Positions 60,242 through 64,000 of a stretch of DNA of 64,000 nucleotides are shown here, piece after piece. The position numbers and the translations under genes were made by a program. The notes beneath the pieces were generated by a model that ran no database searches, was not told the DNA's origin, and worked only from the letters and a program-made list of their open reading frames with translations. Numbering within the stretch: the first letter of the stretch is position 1; every line of letters begins with the position of its first letter. Origin of the DNA: Lachnoclostridium sp. (GTDB taxonomy: Bacteria; Bacillota; Clostridia; Lachnospirales; Lachnospiraceae); NCBI GenBank assembly GCA_021770065.1, contig JAETRR010000017.1, positions 1-64,000 of the forward strand, in the 5' to 3' direction.

Positions 60242-61243
60242 ATGGCGGCATTTACAAATTATGAACAGCGTAAGGTGACGATTCAGAATTTTCTGAATAA
60301 ATATCAGATAGCAGGCCTGGATGCGGCGCAGGAAATCTGCACTCAGCATGGGCTGGATGTATTTGCGATCGTTAGGGGGATTCAGCCCATCTGCTTTGAT
60401 GATGCATGCTGGGCCTATACGGCAGGCGCGGCGGCAGCGCTTAACAGCGGTTTGAATTCTGTCAGTGAAATAGCGCTTCTTCTGGGGGAGGCTCTTCAGT
60501 CGTTTTGTATCCCCGGATCCGTTGCTTATGAGAGACAGATCGGCATTGGCCATGGAAAACTTGCATCTATGGTTCTTTCGGACGAAGTACACTGCTTCGC
60601 ATTTCTGGCGGGCCATGAAAGCTTTGCGGCTGCCGAAGGAGCGCTGGGAATTGCCCGTTCAGCGAATAAGGTCCGGAAAACTCCTTTGCAGGTTATACTT
60701 CTCGGGATGGGGAAAGAGCCGGCCGATATTATTGCCAGAGTCAATGGATTCACTTATGTAGAAACGGCATTTGACTTTAAGACGGATGAGCTTTCTATTT
60801 TGAGTGAGACACCTTATTCCGGCGATGAGCGCGCGAAGGTTCGCTGCTTTGGAGCGTTTGAACCCAGAGAAGGCATAGCAGTCATGATCCATGAGCATGT
60901 GGATGTGTCCATTTCCGGCAATGCCACACATATGATACGCTTTCAGCATCCGGTTGCCGGTGCATATAAGAAATACTGTAATGATCATGGCCGCAATTAT
61001 TTTGCCTGTGCCTCCGGCGGCGGAATCGGGCGGACCCTGAATCCCGATGATACGTCGGCAGGGCCTTCCTCTTATGGACAGACGGATTTGATGAGCCGCA
61101 TGTATGCGGATGCGACATTTGCAGGCTCTTCCTCCGTACCGGCCCACGTAGAGATGATGGGATATGTAGGCATGGGCAATAACCCTATGGTTGGAGCGAC
61201 TGTGGCTTTGGCTGTTGAGCTGGAAAACAGGAAGCAGGGGTAG
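60242..61243 (+). CDS. GGGtGRT family protein
   Basis: A 333-residue protein named for its motif, which here reads GGGIGRT near residue 260 (in ACASGGGIGRTLNPDD). FCIPGSVAYERQIGIGHGKL near 88 and FLAGHESFAAAEGALGIA near 120 are further conserved blocks. The biochemical function is unknown. It follows the NifU-like gene after two bases, the usual pairing in anaerobes, which ties it to iron-sulfur handling. AGGGAGGAATAAGG precedes the ATG. Confidence 0.88.
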   Translation: MAAFTNYEQRKVTIQNFLNKYQIAGLDAAQEICTQHGLDVFAIVRGIQPICFDDACWAYTAGAAAALNSGLNSVSEIALLLGEALQSFCIPGSVAYERQIGIGHGKLASMVLSDEVHCFAFLAGHESFAAAEGALGIARSANKVRKTPLQVILLGMGKEPADIIARVNGFTYVETAFDFKTDELSILSETPYSGDERAKVRCFGAFEPREGIAVMIHEHVDVSISGNATHMIRFQHPVAGAYKKYCNDHGRNYFACASGGGIGRTLNPDDTSAGPSSYGQTDLMSRMYADATFAGSSSVPAHVEMMGYVGMGNNPMVGATVALAVELENRKQG

Positions 61244-61261
61244 CGTTGGAGGGTTATAGGG

Positions 61262-61738
61262 ATGAATTACGGTGTTTTTGAAGCATGCGGAAGGGCAAAA
61301 GGTGAACAGGAGACAGATCAGGCATTTATGGAACGCATAATAAAGAGCAGCTTTGCTTTGGCCGGGGATACGCAGAAGAGGATTAACGATAAGATGGATG
61401 CGTCCGTGGAGAAATGCAGTTATGAGAATAAAATGCTGACGCTTAAGTTTCGTGTGAAGGACTGGATGCTGAATCCGGCCGGCACCCTCCACGGAGGGCT
61501 TCTTACTACCGCCTGTGATATGACTATGGGGATGCTGGGAAGATTCTATAAAGAATCAGCTTCCTGTGTCACGGTTCAGTTAAATATGGCTTTTCTTCGA
61601 AGTATTGACAGGGGCAGCGAATTTACGGTGGAGGCTCATGTGGAAAAGCTGGGCAGAACCCTTTTGTTTTTAAGCGCCAGGGTTATGGATCCCGTTACCG
61701 GAAAGCCTGCCGGGGAGGCAGCAGCGGTTTTTATGTGA
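61262..61738 (+). CDS. PaaI-like hotdog thioesterase
   Basis: A 158-residue hotdog-fold protein. The helix motif NPAGTLHGGLLTTACDMTMG near residue 75 is the PaaI signature, with HGG and the acidic Asp as catalytic candidates. VQLNMAFLRSIDRGSEFTVE follows. Such enzymes hydrolyse acyl-CoA thioesters. At the end of a CoA-dependent operon it probably releases stalled CoA esters. TTGGAGGGTTATAGGG precedes the ATG. Confidence 0.87.
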   Translation: MNYGVFEACGRAKGEQETDQAFMERIIKSSFALAGDTQKRINDKMDASVEKCSYENKMLTLKFRVKDWMLNPAGTLHGGLLTTACDMTMGMLGRFYKESASCVTVQLNMAFLRSIDRGSEFTVEAHVEKLGRTLLFLSARVMDPVTGKPAGEAAAVFM

Positions 61739-61758
61739 TATTACGGAGGATGTTTTAA

Positions 61759-62418
61759 ATGATTCATTCGGTAATTTTTGATTTGGACGGGGTACTTATT
61801 GACAGCGAAGAAATCTATTTTCGCCTATACAGCAGCCTTCTTATGAAATTTGGATATTCATTAGAAAAACAAGAGTATGCCCAATGCTACAGCGGAAAAA
61901 CGGCTTATGAGAATATGGTAAAGATAATTGAGCGCTTTGGGCTGCCCATAGATGTTTCTTATGGATTGGAACACATGAAAATGGAGGAAAAGAAATATCT
62001 TGAGGAGGGAATTCCCTTAAAAACCGGAGCGAAATATTTGCTGGAATATCTAAAAGCCAATGGATATAAATGTGCGATGGCTACATCCAGTACACGCCAG
62101 AGAGCGGAACAAATTCTTAAGTTTCACGGAATAAAGGATTATTTTCAACGTATGATTACGGGTGAAGAAGTTAAAAAAGGGAAGCCTGAACCGGATATTT
62201 TTATTGCATCCTGCAAAGGACTTAAGGAAAAGAGGGAAAATTGTATTGTGATTGAAGACAGTGAAGCCGGCATACAGTCTGCCTATGCTGCACAGATAAA
62301 AGTACTCTGTGTTCCTGATTTAAAAGTACCTGGAAGAAAATATCAAATTATGACGGAGGCAGTGCTTTCATCACTTACTGAGGTTCCGGATTATCTGGAG
62401 AAAAACAGAAATGGTTAA
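61759..62418 (+). CDS. HAD-superfamily phosphatase or phosphomutase (beta-PGM-like)
   Basis: A 219-residue HAD hydrolase. Motif I is FDLDGVLIDSEEIY at residues 7-20, motif II is ATSSTRQRAE near 114, motif III Lys lies in KKGKPEPDIF near 148 and motif IV is IVIEDSEAGIQSA near 168. The cap is of the small helical type found in beta-phosphoglucomutase and sugar phosphatases. TACGGAGGATG precedes the ATG. It ends the catabolic operon and may dephosphorylate a sugar or acid intermediate. Confidence 0.9.
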   Translation: MIHSVIFDLDGVLIDSEEIYFRLYSSLLMKFGYSLEKQEYAQCYSGKTAYENMVKIIERFGLPIDVSYGLEHMKMEEKKYLEEGIPLKTGAKYLLEYLKANGYKCAMATSSTRQRAEQILKFHGIKDYFQRMITGEEVKKGKPEPDIFIASCKGLKEKRENCIVIEDSEAGIQSAYAAQIKVLCVPDLKVPGRKYQIMTEAVLSSLTEVPDYLEKNRNG

Positions 62419-62561
62419 AAGGTAATGAAGATGATGATGGGGATGAATGCCAACAAGAGCACGGACACACTTTCCAGCCCGGCAGGATTTGCGGCGGCAT
62501 TGTGTGTATTTCTTGTGTTGTTTGTCTCTATTGGAATCCGGTACTTGAAGCATAAAGATGT

Positions 62562-62602
62562 GCATGCGGTTACTGGTCACGGAGTGAACAGTAACTGCAT
62601 GC
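62562..62602 (+). repeat. Dispersed hairpin repeat, long-armed copy
   Basis: GCATGCGGTTACTG at 62562-62575 pairs with CAGTAACTGCATGC at 62589-62602 with one mismatch, around GTCACGGAGTGAA. The core is the same as at 26986. It lies in the 62419-62723 gap, which otherwise holds only a doubtful 93-codon frame with one hydrophobic segment. Confidence 0.7.
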
Positions 62603-62723
62603 GTAAAGGCAGAAAGTCCTGCGGTTGTTTTTCGTTGCGAAACCCCTCTTTTTCTGTTATCATAAATTTAACAGAAGACAGGCCGGTTATCATAACGGAA
62701 CCTTGAATAGGAGGGATCGCACC

Positions 62724-62948
62724 ATGAAATGTTTATTTTCTTACGCAGACAAATATCTGGAAAAAAGCAGCTGGAAGGATCTGGCGCTCATTAAGCTCTG
62801 CCTTTTTGCCATGGGAATCATGGCAGGCATAAGGATACCGGAAAAGAATAAAAGGGCCATAAGCTGGGCCGCATATTTTGTATTTTTGGTGACTTATCTT
62901 CCGCTGATGTCAAAATTTCTTCGGATAGTAACGGAAAAGGATGACTGA
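62724..62948 (+). CDS. Small membrane protein of unknown function
   Basis: A 74-residue protein with two hydrophobic segments (about residues 20-35 and 48-65) and a basic loop, starting with MKCLFSYADKYLEKSSWKDL. TAGGAGGGATCGCACC precedes the ATG at 62724. I recall similar short proteins in Lachnospiraceae annotated as permease of a phosphate transporter, but nothing in the sequence supports transport. It is followed by a strong terminator. Confidence 0.8.
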   Translation: MKCLFSYADKYLEKSSWKDLALIKLCLFAMGIMAGIRIPEKNKRAISWAAYFVFLVTYLPLMSKFLRIVTEKDD

Positions 62949-62980
62949 GTTTCACCTATTTGGCTGGGATGCCATTAATC

Positions 62981-63011
62981 GGGGGGTGTCGGGAAGACAG
63001 CCCCCTTTTTT
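62981..63011. terminator. Terminator
   Basis: GGGGGGTGTC at 62981-62990 pairs with GACAGCCCCC at 62996-63005 around GGGAA, followed by six T. It separates the small membrane gene from the convergent kinase gene. Confidence 0.85.
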
Positions 63012-63024
63012 GATCCTGGGTTGA

Positions 63025-64000
63025 CTATGACACATACCTGTTCAAAATTGCCGCAACACTCCCCAGATATGTCCGGCCGAATAAATTCAGATGATTCAGC
63101 AGATGGTATAAATGATACAGATCCCTGCGTTCTTCAAACCCTTTATCAATGGGATTGATTTCCCGATATGCAGAGTAAAATGCAGAAGGAAAGCTGCCGA
63201 AAAGCTGTGTCATAGCCAGATCCGTTTCAAAATCCCCCACATAGGCAGCAGGATCCAGAATCCAGGCTTTTCCGTTATTTCCGCACAACACATTTCCACT
63301 CCACAGATCTCCGTGAAGCAGGGAGGAAAATTCCGGTTCCCTCAAATAGGAATCCAGATGATCGAGCAGATACGTCATCTTTTTTCGCAGCCTGGAATCC
63401 AGATAGTGTTCCGCCATTTTTATCTGGGGTACCAGGCGGCATTCCCGGTAAAAGTCGATCCAGGATGCCATAGGAAGATTTTTCTGCGGATTGGATCCGA
63501 TAAAATTATCCTCCCAAAAGCCATACCTTGACGAAGGCTGCCCCCTGGTTCCAAAGAAGGAGGATGGTCGCTGCTCCCTTTGGTTATATGCCGCTGTCTG
63601 TGGTTCCTTTATCCGGGGGAGGGGTGTTCTGTGCATATCTGCAAGTTCGTGACCGAATGTTTCCCAATAATTTTTGCTTCGGGGGGCGCTTTCGATCCAT
63701 TCCAGCAGCAGGAACGAGAATCCCCTTTGTTCATCGATTCCTGTTCCCAGCACTTTCGGCACACCAATTGTCCCTGTCCCTTTTAGCGCCAGAAGTCCCT
63801 GTGATTCCGTTATAAAAAATTTAGAATTATTTATGGTGTTCGTCTTTACAAAAACTTTTTCCCCGGTGGAAAGGCTGAGTCTGCAGGCATTGTTGATATC
63901 GCCTCCGTGGACAGGATCGGTTTTGCATATTTCGGCATCGTTCCCAAAAGCAGTATGGACAGCTTCATTCAGAGAGTGGTATTGAAGCTGGAAAATTTCA
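63025..64000 (-). CDS. Fructosamine kinase family protein, 5' end outside the window
   Basis: A minus-strand gene whose frame stays open to the window edge, so at least 324 residues minus the missing start. The visible N-terminal part reads HGGDINNACRLSLSTGEKVF, then the conserved VKT and the FFITESQGLLAL segment. The catalytic loop is SLLHGDLWSGNVL and the metal motif ILDPAAYVGDFETDLAMTQL. These are the features of fructosamine-3-kinases and bacterial YniA-like proteins, which phosphorylate glycated amines. A GTG at 63762 could start an internal frame, but the homology continues well upstream of it. Confidence 0.9.
   Translation of the reverse strand, partial: EIFQLQYHSLNEAVHTAFGNDAEICKTDPVHGGDINNACRLSLSTGEKVFVKTNTINNSKFFITESQGLLALKGTGTIGVPKVLGTGIDEQRGFSFLLLEWIESAPRSKNYWETFGHELADMHRTPLPRIKEPQTAAYNQREQRPSSFFGTRGQPSSRYGFWEDNFIGSNPQKNLPMASWIDFYRECRLVPQIKMAEHYLDSRLRKKMTYLLDHLDSYLREPEFSSLLHGDLWSGNVLCGNNGKAWILDPAAYVGDFETDLAMTQLFGSFPSAFYSAYREINPIDKGFEERRDLYHLYHLLNHLNLFGRTYLGSVAAILNRYVS

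Noticed and set aside
62425-62706. 93-codon frame with one hydrophobic segment after the HAD gene
   Set aside because: Its second half is the dispersed hairpin repeat and further non-coding-like sequence; no family likeness. A shorter real membrane peptide cannot be excluded.

Overview
The window looks like a chromosomal segment of a Gram-positive anaerobe of the class Clostridia, most likely a Lachnospiraceae-type gut bacterium. The evidence is strong AGGAGG ribosome sites with frequent TTG and GTG starts, a T-box-controlled tyrS, the secG-rnr-smpB order, a MetV-MetF pair of the acetogen type, a GGGtGRT protein next to a NifU-like scaffold, and CUT2-type sugar transport. I see no rRNA, tRNA, CRISPR array or complete insertion sequence. 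Every family assignment was made by reading motifs; no database search was run.

Layout. 0.1-3.2 kb: a VTC-domain protein, a DUF4956 membrane protein and a CotH-type kinase. 3.2-5.6 kb: a T-box leader with TAC specifier, tyrS, and a convergent GNAT acetyltransferase. 5.8-21.6 kb: a long operon built around a MoxR AAA+ ATPase, a DUF5682 protein, a VWA protein, a double-SWIM protein and a DUF4132 giant. This matches the E. coli yehL/M/P/Q/I gene set of unknown function. It is split between the VWA and SWIM genes by a 4.2 kb AT-rich island of broken and duplicated phage- or defence-like genes (RhuM, AlbA_2/Schlafen-like, KilA-N). 21.7-24.9 kb: secG, rnr, smpB, followed by a 214 bp near-perfect palindrome where ssrA might have been expected. 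25.4-28.6 kb: metV-metF, a YjfB-like small protein and a D-Ala-D-Ala carboxypeptidase. 28.7-33.7 kb: a two-component system and a FtsX-type ABC exporter with a 51 bp tandem repeat in its leader. 34.0-35.9 kb: a secreted Cys/His-rich protein, an ECF-like sigma factor and a RsgI-like anti-sigma factor.

36.5-62.4 kb is a large catabolic locus. It holds SDR proteins, an RbsBAC-type importer, an IolG-like dehydrogenase, a TIM-barrel epimerase, an old-yellow-enzyme/FAD/Fe-S reductase, two zinc dehydrogenases, a divergent AraC regulator and a split transketolase. These are followed by a creatininase-family hydrolase, a CaiB/BaiF CoA-transferase, an HMG-CoA lyase, an acylating-type aldehyde dehydrogenase, a PrpF isomerase, a LeuCD-type hydro-lyase, NifU-like and GGGtGRT proteins, a thioesterase and a HAD phosphatase. 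The early enzymes fit oxidative opening of an inositol-like ring (Thermotoga IolG/IolM/IolN/IolO style). The later ones form a CoA-dependent hydroxy-acid cleavage module. The combination with a split transketolase is not a pathway I recognise. A shared AATATTGTTAT motif in front of several units, including the AraC/transketolase divergent region, suggests one regulon.

The right edge (63-64 kb) holds a fructosamine-kinase-family gene on the minus strand that runs off the window.
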